DNA of 64,000 bases from Zhongshania aliphaticivorans. GTDB lineage: Bacteria; Pseudomonadota; Gammaproteobacteria; Pseudomonadales; Spongiibacteraceae. Under the pieces are notes generated by a model. It was not told the origin of the DNA. It worked only from the letters and a program-made list of their open reading frames with translations, and did no database searches. The stretch is taken from NCBI RefSeq assembly GCF_902705855.1, contig NZ_CACSIJ010000012.1, positions 282,770-346,769 on the forward strand, in the 5' to 3' direction. Position numbers and translations under genes: made by a program. Positions 39,137 through 48,138 of the stretch are shown in pieces. The stretch's first letter is position 1, and each line of letters begins with the position of its first letter.

Positions 39137-40060
39137 CTAACGAATACTTGCTGTCGTTCTCGCGGCGAGATGCTCCGACACTTTCTTTTTCTGATATACC
39201 TGTGCGGCGGTAGCAACACTGCCGCCCTTGCCAGTTTCAAGCCAACGCTTTATGCGGCCGGCGTCGCCAATTGGGCTAGTTTTACCAAAGGAGTCCAACA
39301 TCACAAACAGTAAATTTTTGCCGTCGACATTCGCTTTCATCACAAGGCAGCGACCAGCTTCATTGAGATAACCCGTTTTGCTCATTGCCACGTCCCAACG
39401 CTGATAGCGTACCAGCGAATTAGTATTCACATAAGCAAGGCGATACCCAGGGCTGCGAAAATTTGCGGTGTGGGTTGTGGTAGTCGAATACTCAGCAATC
39501 ACTGGATATTTCGCTGCAGCTGCAATTAATTTGGCCATGTCCGCGGCGGTCGACACATTGTGGTGAGACAGGCCACTAGTATCTACGTAGTGAGTATTTT
39601 TCATGCCTAAGGCACGGGCTTTAGCATTCATTTTAGCGACAAATGCGCTTGTGCCACCTGGATAATTTCTGCCCAGTGCCGCCGCCGCTAAATTTTCCGA
39701 GGACATAAGCGCCAAACGCAATGCTTCGCCACGGGGCAACTCAGAATCTACGCGAATACGAGAGTAATAATTGTTAATCGCTTTGCGGTCCGCTTGAGAA
39801 AAGCGAATGCTCTCACGCAGCGACTGTTTAGAGTCTAGCACCACCATTGCCGTCATAACCTTGGTTAAAGACGCTATTGGCTTCACTATGTCGGCATATT
39901 TTTGATAGACGACTTCGCCAGTATCGGCATCAACCACCATCGCACTGACCGATGCCAGTTGTAAATTTGCGGGATTAGATCCCTTTGTCGGCACACTGTT
40001 CGCCGCCATAGCAGGTAAAGCTAACAGCGATAAAAATAGCGATATCATTATTTTAATCAT
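39137..40060 (-). CDS. pbpG: D-alanyl-D-alanine endopeptidase PBP7/8
   Basis: About 307-residue periplasmic serine peptidase that cuts D-Ala-meso-DAP crosslinks in peptidoglycan. A signal peptide ends ALPAMAAN. The three active-site motifs are present: SLTK (Ser64), SEN (about 121) and KTG (about 228). The NxxYPGGTSAFVAKMNAKARALGM segment is typical of PBP7. Start 40060 is the ATG of MIKIMISL; an in-frame TTG lies six codons upstream. Confidence 0.93.
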   Translation of the reverse strand: MIKIMISLFLSLLALPAMAANSVPTKGSNPANLQLASVSAMVVDADTGEVVYQKYADIVKPIASLTKVMTAMVVLDSKQSLRESIRFSQADRKAINNYYSRIRVDSELPRGEALRLALMSSENLAAAALGRNYPGGTSAFVAKMNAKARALGMKNTHYVDTSGLSHHNVSTAADMAKLIAAAAKYPVIAEYSTTTTHTANFRSPGYRLAYVNTNSLVRYQRWDVAMSKTGYLNEAGRCLVMKANVDGKNLLFVMLDSFGKTSPIGDAGRIKRWLETGKGGSVATAAQVYQKKKVSEHLAARTTASIR

Positions 40061-40150
40061 TATGTCACTTCTAACCAATTAGTTAAGCGGAAGGTAGCAT
40101 AGCCATCTTGGCCAAACTGCCAACCTGTTCAATATTTCTACAAAATCCCT

Positions 40151-40558
40151 TTATTCGTCGCTTTTTAGGCGCAGCGTATCTAAAATTTGATCTACCGCAG
40201 CGCGATCCATATCTCGGTCGTCTTCAGCGCAAGCGTAGCTCACAAGTAGCAAATGACCACCGCCGTATAAGAACCATTCGCGAATATAGTCTCCTTCTTC
40301 AACAGTTTCAAACTCCCAGCCACGATAATCGTCACCAATTTTGCAAGATTTGCCGCTACTGACCGATATACCGACTTCATTCATCAATGCCAAAAGATCT
40401 TTTTCAGTCGCCGCTTTGCCGTGCTTGGCCTGTAAACTACTCAAGCTAATGCAGCCTAATTCGTCCTGATCAAAGATCAGAATACTGTCTTCATCCTGCT
40501 CGGTGCGCCACTCTTCAGGCAAACCAATGAACCACCAATCAGACTCAACTTCTTGCAT
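40151..40558 (-). CDS. Conserved small acidic protein, unknown function
   Basis: 135-residue cytosolic protein, rich in Asp/Glu, with no signal or TM segment. It opens with ESDWWFIGLPEEWRTEQDED and continues through an LFYGGGHLLLVSYACAEDD core near the C-terminus, suggesting one mixed alpha/beta domain. I recall similar short proteins in other gammaproteobacteria but cannot name a family. It is the gene after rimI, 45 bases downstream. Confidence 0.6.
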   Translation of the reverse strand: MQEVESDWWFIGLPEEWRTEQDEDSILIFDQDELGCISLSSLQAKHGKAATEKDLLALMNEVGISVSSGKSCKIGDDYRGWEFETVEEGDYIREWFLYGGGHLLLVSYACAEDDRDMDRAAVDQILDTLRLKSDE

Positions 40559-40603
40559 AATTTCTATCTCGATAATTTCGCTAAGCGTGTGGATTTATAT
40601 CAT

Positions 40604-41050
40604 TTACAGCAACGGCAAATCGGCCGACATCAATACCGCGTCTTCATGCCCGTCGCCAAGTGGATAATATTTTTTGCGGATGCCGTCTTCAGCAAACCCC
40701 AGCTTACTATACAAGGCCCGCGCTACGGTATTGGATACCCGCACCTCAAGCAAGCAGCGTTGGCCGCCGAATTGTTGCATCCACTCAAGCCCTTCGGTCA
40801 GTAAATGCCGCCCTACACCACTGCCACGGCTATCGGTGTCGACCACAATATTCAGCAGGCTAACTTCATCTAAAACCAAGGTATACGCACTGATCGCCAA
40901 CAACTCATTGTCTTGCCAATAACCAAGACAATGGTCATCGCGAAGGCTGCGCAACCAATTTACCCGCCCCCAAGGATGCGGGTCTGAGCGGGTTTCTATT
41001 AATAAGCAGTGCTCAAGGTGGTGAATACCAAGCATAGCGACACGAGGCAT
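40604..41050 (-). CDS. rimI: RimI-type N-alpha-acetyltransferase
   Basis: About 148-residue GNAT enzyme that acetylates the N-terminus of ribosomal protein S18. The acetyl-CoA loop is VVDTDSRGSGVGRHLL, and the RimI-specific stretches LLNIVVD, CLLEVRVSNTVARALYSKLGFAEDGIRKKYYP and GHEDAVLM are present. ATG at 41050 follows the HolD-like stop by four bases; a GTG at 41065 would overlap it. The pairing with a HolD-like gene mirrors E. coli holD-rimI. Confidence 0.92.
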   Translation of the reverse strand: MPRVAMLGIHHLEHCLLIETRSDPHPWGRVNWLRSLRDDHCLGYWQDNELLAISAYTLVLDEVSLLNIVVDTDSRGSGVGRHLLTEGLEWMQQFGGQRCLLEVRVSNTVARALYSKLGFAEDGIRKKYYPLGDGHEDAVLMSADLPLL

Positions 41051-41054
41051 GATG

Positions 41055-41903
41055 TTATTCGGCACCTTGGCTTATAAACGAATGGCTGCGCAACTGCTGC
41101 CAAAGTGAGGCTTTTAAACCGCCATCCTCCAGCATTGCTGCGGGCGCGGCGCTAAATATCGCGGCCAAACCGGCCGACAACAAGATGGTCTGATCGAAAT
41201 ACGCTTTTATTTCATCGCCAAACACAATCACGCATTGCGCATTTTGACGCTCCGCATGGGCCATTACATTACCTAGCAAGGCATCTTTAGCCGCATTTTC
41301 ACCCTGCGCAAACCCCGAGGTTTTAAGCACTGGCCACTGAAATTTAGCGCTAGAAAACGTCGGCGCTGTATCGAGTTTACGGTGGGTTTTAATGGCAAGC
41401 GCAATATTCGCCAGTAAGCGCTTTTCAGCCGGATTAAGCGGTTTGGCGCTGGTGTCCGCAACAAATAGCACCCCGATACCGGTGCCAACCAAATCGACAT
41501 TAAAGGCCGGATTAGCTTGCGCCCCGTTTGCCACGGCATCTGGATCATCTTTTCTTAACGGTGCGGGTCGCGCCTGCGACTTACCATCTAAGTTTAAACC
41601 TTCGAGCTCAGACGCAATACGCGACCGACTCTGGCCCTTTTCCAGCGCTAGTCGCGCAGCAGCGTTTTGACTGTCTCGCTGCCCGCTTAGACTTTGGTAT
41701 TCACTTTCAATATCGTAGGTTTCATTCCCGTCGCTATCGCTGTCATAGCGCTCTGCCGTGCCCGATTCGGCTTCGTCGTACTCCGCTGACAAAAACTCCA
41801 TCTCGCACAGTGGCGACGCGGCCGCACCGTCTAGTACAAAACGAGGCACGTAGCTGTCTACGCCCATCGCCTGCAAATAATCTAAGCGCAGTGCTTCGTT
41901 CAC
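41055..41903 (-). CDS. HolD-like protein (candidate DNA polymerase III psi subunit)
   Basis: 282-residue protein. Its ends resemble E. coli HolD: N-terminal RLDYLQAMGVDSYVPR against a QLQQLGITQWSLRR-type start, and C-terminal KASLWQQLRSH against RAALWQQI. A long variable middle (about residues 40-130, acidic then low-complexity) accounts for twice the E. coli length. Position directly before rimI supports the assignment. The start is a GTG immediately after the leuA TAA, so expression is probably coupled to leuA. Sequence similarity is weak, so the role in the clamp loader is inferred. Confidence 0.55.
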   Translation of the reverse strand: MNEALRLDYLQAMGVDSYVPRFVLDGAAASPLCEMEFLSAEYDEAESGTAERYDSDSDGNETYDIESEYQSLSGQRDSQNAAARLALEKGQSRSRIASELEGLNLDGKSQARPAPLRKDDPDAVANGAQANPAFNVDLVGTGIGVLFVADTSAKPLNPAEKRLLANIALAIKTHRKLDTAPTFSSAKFQWPVLKTSGFAQGENAAKDALLGNVMAHAERQNAQCVIVFGDEIKAYFDQTILLSAGLAAIFSAAPAAMLEDGGLKASLWQQLRSHSFISQGAE

Positions 41904-43448
41904 TTACACGCCCCGCTGCGGATGCGCTTTTAACACGCCGGCTTCTAACAGATTCAATGCATCAAGATAGGCCTTAACCGAGGCCACAATAATGTCGGTA
42001 TCAGCGCCGTTGCCATTCACAATGGTGCCGTTTTTTTCTAGACGCACCTGAACTTCGCCTTGGGAATCCGTGCCGCTGGTAATGGCATTTACAGAATACA
42101 GCTGAAGATTCGCTCCGCTGCTCACAAGGCTTTCCACAGCCTTAAACGCCGCGTCTACGGGGCCATCGCCGTCAGCAGACGCCTGTTGCGTTTCGCCATC
42201 GATAACGAGCTCTATATTGGCGTGGGGCTTAGAACCAGTGCGTGATATCGCTTCTAAACCAGCAAAGCTATATCGCAACTCCCGCTCAGCAGGCTGCACC
42301 TCACTCATTAACGCTTGTAAATCTTCATCAAAGATTTCGTGTTTTTTATCTGCCAGCTCTTTAAAACGGGTAAATGCCAAATTCAAGGCTGCCTGGTTAT
42401 CTAAGGTAATACCCAGCTCCCCAAGCCTCGCTTTGAATGCAGCACGACCAGAATGCTTACCCAACACCAATTTGTTCGCATTCCAGCCTACATCTTCGGC
42501 GCGCATAATTTCGTAAGTTTCGCGGTGCTTTAAAACACCGTCCTGATGAATACCCGATTCATGTGCAAAAGCATTCGCCCCCACAATGGCCTTATTAGGC
42601 TGAACTGGGAATCCAGTAATCGACGATACTAGGCGTGAGGTGGGAACAATTTGCGTAGCATCTACACTGACTTCAACTGGGAATATATCTGCGCGGGTGC
42701 GCACCGCCATCACCAGCTCTTCGAGCGAAGCATTACCCGCACGCTCGCCCAAGCCGTTAATGGTACATTCCACTTGTCGCGCACCGTGCATAACCGCCGA
42801 CAGCGAGTTCGCCACGGCAAGCCCTAAATCATTATGGCAATGCACCGAGAAGATGGCTTTGTCCGCGTTCGGAATTGAATTCATCAAACGCGCAACCATC
42901 GCACCGTATTCACCAGGTTCACCGTAACCGACGGTATCGGGCAGGTTAATAGTGCGCGCGCCGGCGTCGATAACCTGCTCAATGATGCGGCATAGGAAGT
43001 CGTATTCAGAGCGCGACGCGTCTTCGCAGGAAAACTCAACATCGCCAATTAAATTACGTGCGTGCTTTACCGCCGCCACTGCGCGCTCAACCACATTGTC
43101 AGGGGCCATCCGCAATTTGTATTCCATGTGAATCGGCGACGTAGCTATAAAGGTATGAATACGACCGGATTCCGCTGGGCGCAAAGCCTCTGCTGCGCGG
43201 TCGATATCTTCTGCACCGGTACGCGCTAGGCTGCAAATTGTGCTGCCCCTAACCGCCTCAGCCACCGCTTTTACCGACTCAAAATCACCAACGCTGGCTA
43301 TCGCAAACCCCGCCTCAATGACGTCTACACCCATTTTTTCGAGCATTTTTGCTATCCGCACTTTCTCGTCACGGGTCATCGAGGCGCCAGGGCTCTGCTC
43401 GCCGTCACGAAGGGTGGTATCAAAAATAATCAGCCGATCTTTAGCCAT
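41904..43448 (-). CDS. leuA: 2-isopropylmalate synthase
   Basis: About 514-residue enzyme condensing acetyl-CoA with 2-oxoisovalerate, the first step of leucine synthesis. The HMGL-type TIM barrel has [16 protein letters not shown] at the N-terminus, [14 protein letters not shown], and the metal-binding [13 protein letters not shown], with [22 protein letters not shown] after it. The C-terminal regulatory domain for leucine feedback is present (about 385-510). ATG at 43448 follows GGGAG. This is the shorter LeuA type. Confidence 0.95.
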   Translation of the reverse strand: MAKDRLIIFDTTLRDGEQSPGASMTRDEKVRIAKMLEKMGVDVIEAGFAIASVGDFESVKAVAEAVRGSTICSLARTGAEDIDRAAEALRPAESGRIHTFIATSPIHMEYKLRMAPDNVVERAVAAVKHARNLIGDVEFSCEDASRSEYDFLCRIIEQVIDAGARTINLPDTVGYGEPGEYGAMVARLMNSIPNADKAIFSVHCHNDLGLAVANSLSAVMHGARQVECTINGLGERAGNASLEELVMAVRTRADIFPVEVSVDATQIVPTSRLVSSITGFPVQPNKAIVGANAFAHESGIHQDGVLKHRETYEIMRAEDVGWNANKLVLGKHSGRAAFKARLGELGITLDNQAALNLAFTRFKELADKKHEIFDEDLQALMSEVQPAERELRYSFAGLEAISRTGSKPHANIELVIDGETQQASADGDGPVDAAFKAVESLVSSGANLQLYSVNAITSGTDSQGEVQVRLEKNGTIVNGNGADTDIIVASVKAYLDALNLLEAGVLKAHPQRGV

Positions 43449-43818
43449 GAAAAACTCCCGCAATCATCATTATTCGTCGCCAGCTAACCGCAGCCGCGCA
43501 ATCTATGCGGCAATTATAGTCGGACATGAGCCAGACTTCTTGGCTCTTTTCACCATCCAGACGGGATTTTTCTCCGTAATACAGTCCAAACTCGGTAAAA
43601 ATGCCAAGCCTAGTAAATGAACTTAGGCCATTGTTAACGTCAAACTCCGGGAGGGCCACAACAAGGGAATTGAAGCAAAGCGCAATTTACAGACGTTTCT
43701 ATTGGCGATTTTGTATACAATTTAACCCACAGCTGTGACCTGATGGATATGACAGGTAACAACAAACCAGCAAGCCAACGGCTTGCTCACCACAATTAAC
43801 GGAGTAATCCGCTGTATC
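43449..43818. other. Divergent leuA / secreted-hydrolase intergenic region
   Basis: A 370-base gap holding both promoters. I looked for a leucine-rich leader peptide before leuA and saw none; a minus-strand frame at 43441-43659 has scattered Leu only. No T-box or clear terminator hairpin was recognised. Confidence 0.45.
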
Positions 43819-45306
43819 ATGCGAAGCATCTTTATTTTTTGCATAGCACTCGTCCTTCCACTGCTAACTCAACTCGCAGTGGCGAACGAACAATCGCCAA
43901 AAACACTCGACGAGTCCCGCGAACTGAACTCCACCACTGTCAGTGAATTGACGAAGGAGGAAGGGACCACCTTTACCTCAAATAAACGCAGAAACACCTC
44001 TTTAAACAGTGACTTTGATAAAAGCGCAGAAAACCAAGCCTCGCCAGAAGTCGCCTTCACCTTGTTAGGACAAGATATTTTACGGGGCAGCTTTGAACGC
44101 CTGTATTGGACCGCGGGCCAAGCTATCGCCGGCTTAGCCATGCCGACCCCTATTCTGGTTGCGGCGGGTAATAATCCTGGCCCAACTCTGTGTTTAACTG
44201 CAGCCGTGCACGGTGACGAGCTCAACGGCGTAGAAGCCATACGCCGCGTAATGTTCAGTTTAGAGAGCGACAAACTCAATGGCGTGGTCATTGGTGTACC
44301 CATCGTTAATATGCACGGCTTTCGTCGCACCTCGCGGTATCTGCCAGACCGTCGCGACCTCAATCGCTATTTTCCTGGCGACCCTAAGGGCAGCTCCGCC
44401 GGCCGTATCGCCCACAGTTTTTTTAATGAAATCATCACCCATTGTGACCGCTTGATCGACATCCACACCGGCTCATTTCACCGTACCAACCTTACCCAGT
44501 TACGTGGCAACCTCGGCAAAGAAAGCGTAATGCAGTTCAGTAAAATGTTTCATGACGTTACCGTGTTAGACGGTGCTGGCGCACCAGGCACATTGCGCCG
44601 CGCCGCTGTAGACGCCGGAATTCCAGCGGTAACGCTGGAAGCAGGTGAGCCACTACGACTGCAACTTAAAGAAGTCGTACAAAGCGTCAACGGCATTAAA
44701 GCGGTGATGTACCACATGAATATGATCGGCCAAAAGCCCAGCCGCGCGCCCAAGCAAAACGTGTTTTACAAATCGACATGGCTGCGCGCCGATCAAAGCG
44801 GTGTTTTTCTTACCGAAGCGAAGCTTGGCCAAAACGTAAAAAAAGGCGACATTCTGGGCACCGTCACCGACCCCATCACCAACCGCAGCTCGGTCATCAG
44901 AACCAATGTAGACGGTCAAATAATTGGCCTCGCATTAAACCAAATGGTTATGCCGGGCTTTGCCGCCTATCATGTTGGTATTGCTGCTGATGAGAAGAAA
45001 GTCGCCGCTGACAAAGTTGCAGACAGCGTGGTTGCAGAAGCCCTAGAGCCCGTAGCCGAGAACATGAAGGAAGTTGCGCGAGAGGCTGCACAAACCGCTG
45101 CCAAAACCAGCAACGACCCCGCCGAGGTTAGCGCCGCTGCTCGTAAGGCGGTACAAGACGCTGCCCGCAATGCATCGCAATTGGTAGACCAGCCTAAATC
45201 TGACAAAGATAAAGACAGTTCTCCCAACGAAATAGACAAAGTAATCGACCCTGAGTCTATTAGCTCTCCACGCCCCAATGACGAGCTTGAGGAGCATCCC
45301 GAGTAA
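43819..45306 (+). CDS. Secreted AstE/AspA-family zinc hydrolase with Ala-rich tail
   Basis: About 495-residue exported M14-type protein of the succinylglutamate desuccinylase/aspartoacylase family, which removes acyl groups from amino acids. A signal peptide (MRSIFIFC..QLAVANE) is followed by a polar linker. The zinc ligands are His131 and Glu134 in AAVHGDE and His216 in DIHTG; the substrate-binding region is RRDLNRYFPGD and VTLEAG. A C-terminal barrel-like domain (GVFLTEAKLGQNVKKGDILG) follows. The last roughly 110 residues are an Ala/Asp/Lys-rich predicted helix and disordered tail, unusual for the family. The substrate is unknown. Confidence 0.8.
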   Translation: MRSIFIFCIALVLPLLTQLAVANEQSPKTLDESRELNSTTVSELTKEEGTTFTSNKRRNTSLNSDFDKSAENQASPEVAFTLLGQDILRGSFERLYWTAGQAIAGLAMPTPILVAAGNNPGPTLCLTAAVHGDELNGVEAIRRVMFSLESDKLNGVVIGVPIVNMHGFRRTSRYLPDRRDLNRYFPGDPKGSSAGRIAHSFFNEIITHCDRLIDIHTGSFHRTNLTQLRGNLGKESVMQFSKMFHDVTVLDGAGAPGTLRRAAVDAGIPAVTLEAGEPLRLQLKEVVQSVNGIKAVMYHMNMIGQKPSRAPKQNVFYKSTWLRADQSGVFLTEAKLGQNVKKGDILGTVTDPITNRSSVIRTNVDGQIIGLALNQMVMPGFAAYHVGIAADEKKVAADKVADSVVAEALEPVAENMKEVAREAAQTAAKTSNDPAEVSAAARKAVQDAARNASQLVDQPKSDKDKDSSPNEIDKVIDPESISSPRPNDELEEHPE

Positions 45307-45378
45307 GCCGAGCTTACTCGGCTAACTCCAGATTCTAGCTATACACGGGTACTGCGGTCATGGTGAACCGCAGTACCC
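45301..45378 (+). terminator. Tandem hairpins at the 3' end of the hydrolase gene
   Basis: First, GAGTAAG / CTTACTC (45301-45307, 45313-45319) overlaps the stop codon. Second, GGGTACTGCGGT / ACCGCAGTACCC (45347-45358, 45367-45378) is a 12-bp perfect stem with an 8-base loop. No T-run follows, so the second is a strong RNA hairpin rather than a textbook intrinsic terminator. Confidence 0.5.
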
Positions 45379-45626
45379 CAGCGATTAAGTAATGTTAAAC
45401 AATTTTCATATTGATATTTATACTCGCTAAAGCCCCGCCCCCCCTAGATTTGCTCTAAATATGTACAGCCCCAGCCTAAAAGCGCATTTATTTATTGCTT
45501 TTCAGGCTGCCACATACCATTCAGTATGTGCTAGCTTATGCTTAGAAAATAATATGGTGCTCAAAATCCAGCCCTAAACGATTCCACACCCAATATCGAA
45601 TAAATACTCGTAAATAGGAATGATGC
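45307..45626. other. Intergenic region before the NorE/NorF pair
   Basis: A 320-base gap. It contains the hairpin at 45347-45378 and an inverted repeat CACATAC-CATTCA-GTATGTG (45511-45530) about 97 bases before the NorE-like start. I found no TTGAT-nnnn-ATCAA site of the FNR/Dnr type. No gene is evident. Confidence 0.5.
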
Positions 45627-46199
45627 GTGAACAAGAGTGTTAAAGAAAAACATATACCTGGAGAGACAGGTATATGGGTATTTGTACTTGGCGATATGTT
45701 TATCTTTGGCTTGTTTTTTGTCACCTTTGCCTACTATCGCAGCTTAGATCTCGCCCTGTTCCAACAGTCTCAGCTTAAACTCAATCAGAATTGGGGAGCC
45801 CTAAATACCGTTTTACTGCTGACCAGTTCGTGGTTTGTTGTTATTGGTATGAGTGCTGTTCGCAAGAACCTTAGGTCGATGTCTCGGGCCTGCTTATCTT
45901 TAGCATGGCTCTGTGGCTTCGGTTTTGGGGTCGTCAAGTTCTTTGAATACGGTGAAAAAATAAATCATGGCATTACATTAACCACCAATGATTTCTTCAT
46001 GTACTACTACATTTTCACAGGCATTCATTTCCTGCATTTAATTATTGGTCTGTGCGTATTGGCATACTTGATTGTGCGCTTAGGTAAAAATAAGCCTTTA
46101 TCTGAAGATCTACCTTTACTAGAAGGCGGCGCAACATACTGGCATATGGTTGATCTATTGTGGATCGTTCTGTTTTCAATTCTCTATCTAATTAAATAA
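45627..46199 (+). CDS. norE: NorE-like cytochrome c oxidase subunit III family protein
   Basis: 190-residue integral membrane protein with about five TM helices and the subunit III pattern: GETGIWVFVLGDMFIFGLFF near the N-terminus, IFTGIHFLHLIIGL in the middle and GATYWHMVDLLWIVLFSILYL at the end. Length under 200 residues and the following NorF-like gene identify it as NorE type, an accessory protein of nitric oxide reductase. It starts with GTG at 45627 behind AGGAATG. No norC or norB occurs in this window. Confidence 0.85.
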   Translation: MNKSVKEKHIPGETGIWVFVLGDMFIFGLFFVTFAYYRSLDLALFQQSQLKLNQNWGALNTVLLLTSSWFVVIGMSAVRKNLRSMSRACLSLAWLCGFGFGVVKFFEYGEKINHGITLTTNDFFMYYYIFTGIHFLHLIIGLCVLAYLIVRLGKNKPLSEDLPLLEGGATYWHMVDLLWIVLFSILYLIK

Positions 46200-46200
46200 T

Positions 46201-46458
46201 ATGAAATCAATATTCTTACAAACCAACACTGCTATTTGGGCGCTGTTAGCATTAGCGACAACATTGTCGTGGTATATGGGCAGCGACGCCGCACTCAATA
46301 TTCCGGCGGCAATGCTATTAATCGCGTTTTTCAAAACCCGCCTTGTGATTATGCACTTTATGGAAGTGAATCACGCCCCCGTGGGTCTGCGCCTTATATG
46401 TGAGGCTTGGGGAATAGTGTGCTGCGCCGCGTTAATAGTCTTGTATCTTCCGAGCTAG
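46201..46458 (+). CDS. norF: NorF-like cytochrome c oxidase subunit IV family protein
   Basis: 85-residue membrane protein with three predicted TM helices (about 10-26, 33-52, 63-83). The segment FKTRLVIMHFMEVNHAPVGLRL is the hallmark of the NorF/COX IV-like small subunit. It starts one base after the norE stop. Role as nitric oxide reductase accessory factor is inferred from the family and the pairing. Confidence 0.82.
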   Translation: MKSIFLQTNTAIWALLALATTLSWYMGSDAALNIPAAMLLIAFFKTRLVIMHFMEVNHAPVGLRLICEAWGIVCCAALIVLYLPS

Positions 46459-46635
46459 CACGACCATTAGTATTGTAGGCAGGGCAAGTCACAGACTGCG
46501 AATGCTATACAGCGTTGATTTAAATACCTAGTTTCAGAAAATCTAAATCTCTAATTTTATTTACATAAAGTTGATTTCATTCAATACCAACCATAACAGT
46601 TCGTAAGCAAAAACAAGCCATCGCCGGGTCTCGGC

Positions 46636-47238
46636 TCAATTAGCTTGGTAGGCGTCGAGCATGCTCGCCATGTCGTCGGCAAGGGCTGCAATCTGTTCGC
46701 TGGGTACATTGCGCTCGGCAAATGCCCGCAAGCCAATAATCTGCGTTTGTAGCAAGCGGGCCAACCTCGCGCACTCAACATCCCCACGTAACTCCCCCGC
46801 CGCCTTGGCCTGCTCCAGCGCTTCGCAGAGTTTGTGTTCTATGGTCGCGAGTATTACGTCGACCTGAGACCGTAATGCAGCGTCTTCGGCATTAACCTCC
46901 AGCAAGGTCTTAATCAGCATGCAGGCTTGTGCAGGTGCTTGCGCGGCGTCACTACAGGGCTGGGCAAATGAACGTAGATATCGCTTCAAACCGTCAATTA
47001 CGCTCGGCGATCCTTCGGCTATCCGATCAAAGTCTTCGCCAGCCCGGGCGGCGTACGCATCCAGTGCTTCAGAAAATAGGCCGCTTTTGCTACCAAAGGT
47101 GGCATAAAGGCTCCCAGGACGCATGTCTAAAGCATTTTCAATATGCTTCATCGAAGTGGCGTAATAACCTCTGGACCAGAACAGTTCAACGGCACTATCA
47201 AGGGCAATTTGGCGATTAAAGCTAGCAGTGCGAGCCAT
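46636..47238 (-). CDS. TetR/AcrR-family repressor
   Basis: About 200-residue regulator with an N-terminal helix-turn-helix (IALDSAVELFWSRGYYATSMKHIENAL, then GSLYATFGSKSGLFSEAL) and a C-terminal ligand-binding domain with Cys residues (CSDAAQAPAQACMLIKTLLE). It belongs to the group with a TetR_C-type domain that often controls redox or degradation genes. The start is ATG at 47238; the frame stays open upstream to 47364 but there it runs through the operators. It is divergent from the CxxC protein gene and likely represses it. Confidence 0.88.
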   Translation of the reverse strand: MARTASFNRQIALDSAVELFWSRGYYATSMKHIENALDMRPGSLYATFGSKSGLFSEALDAYAARAGEDFDRIAEGSPSVIDGLKRYLRSFAQPCSDAAQAPAQACMLIKTLLEVNAEDAALRSQVDVILATIEHKLCEALEQAKAAGELRGDVECARLARLLQTQIIGLRAFAERNVPSEQIAALADDMASMLDAYQAN

Positions 47239-47285
47239 CGGCGTATCTCTGATAAAGGCCGCTGTGCAGTCGACCGCTTTTGATT

Positions 47286-47301
47286 TTGAATGATCGTTCA
47301 A
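47286..47301. promoter_or_regulatory. TetR-type operator, copy 1
   Basis: TTGAATGATCGTTCAA is a near-perfect 16-bp palindrome, 48 bases upstream of the TetR-type start. A -35-like CTTGAC follows at about 47309. A second copy lies at 47349-47364. Confidence 0.75.
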
Positions 47302-47348
47302 TTTTATCTTGACTGCGACCCATGGTGCAACTACGATTAAACACAAAC

Positions 47349-47364
47349 TTGAACGATCACTCAA
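47349..47364. promoter_or_regulatory. TetR-type operator, copy 2
   Basis: TTGAACGATCACTCAA is a second version of the same 16-bp palindrome (consensus TTGAAYGATCRYTCAA), 63 bases from the first centre to centre. It ends 15 bases before the CxxC-protein ATG, where binding would block transcription or its start. Confidence 0.75.
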
Positions 47365-47379
47365 AAAAGGATTCCATCA

Positions 47380-47931
47380 ATGAGCACATTTACTCTACAT
47401 GACAGAAATAGCGCACCTGACGCAGCCAAACCTCTATTAGAAGGCTCGCAGAAATCATTTGGTATGATTCCGGGATTACATGCAGTGATGGCCGAAGCGC
47501 CAGGCTTACTTGAGGGCTACCAAGTCTTGCATAGCCTGTTTCTTAACAGCAGCTTTAACGCCGATGAAAAAACCGTAGTATGGCAAGCAATCAACGTTGA
47601 GCATGACTGCCATTACTGCGTACCGGCACATACCGGCATCGCCAAGTCTATGAAGGTTTCAGACGAGATCAGCAATGCGCTTCGTGATGAAACACCACTG
47701 CCTACCGCTAAACTTGAGGCCTTACGCGACTTTACCCTAGCTATGGTGCGCCAGCGTGGCGAGCTTGAAGAAAAGCAACTACAAGACTTTTATGATGCAG
47801 GTTATACCCAGCAAAACGTACTAGACGTTATATTGGGGCTAAGCCAAAAAGTCATGAGTAACTATACCAATCACGCTGCCAAAACGCCTGTCGATAAAGC
47901 CTTTAAGCCCTTCGCATGGGAAAAGAAATAA
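47380..47931 (+). CDS. Carboxymuconolactone decarboxylase/AhpD-family CxxC protein
   Basis: 183-residue all-helical protein of the CMD/AhpD family. The redox-active pair is in VEHDCHYCVPAHTGIAK (Cys-x-x-Cys followed by His), so it is more likely a peroxidase/alkylhydroperoxidase-like or thiol-dependent enzyme than a decarboxylase. It starts behind AAGGA and directly downstream of the TetR-type operators. Substrate unknown; electrophile or peroxide stress is a reasonable guess. Confidence 0.87.
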   Translation: MSTFTLHDRNSAPDAAKPLLEGSQKSFGMIPGLHAVMAEAPGLLEGYQVLHSLFLNSSFNADEKTVVWQAINVEHDCHYCVPAHTGIAKSMKVSDEISNALRDETPLPTAKLEALRDFTLAMVRQRGELEEKQLQDFYDAGYTQQNVLDVILGLSQKVMSNYTNHAAKTPVDKAFKPFAWEKK

Positions 47932-48138
47932 TCTCCAACACCAGCGCCTTTAGATAATCCTTTACCTAAAGGCACTGGCTCATAATGTGAACGTACTTTT
48001 AACACACTGCCTGTAAACAAAATCACTGTGCCACGGGTAATAACTTAGATATCGGCCTGTCTACCATTCAATCATTTATGCGAAAGCAGAAGTATTGCCG
48101 CAATACTCGAATGAAGATTTAAACGGGGTCTACATAGA

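Noticed and set aside
43441-43659. Possible leader peptide for leuA
   Set aside because: It lacks a run of leucine codons and overlaps the leuA start in another frame; no attenuator hairpin seen.
45511-45530. FNR/Dnr site for norEF
   Set aside because: The inverted repeat CACATAC-N6-GTATGTG does not match TTGAT-N4-ATCAA.
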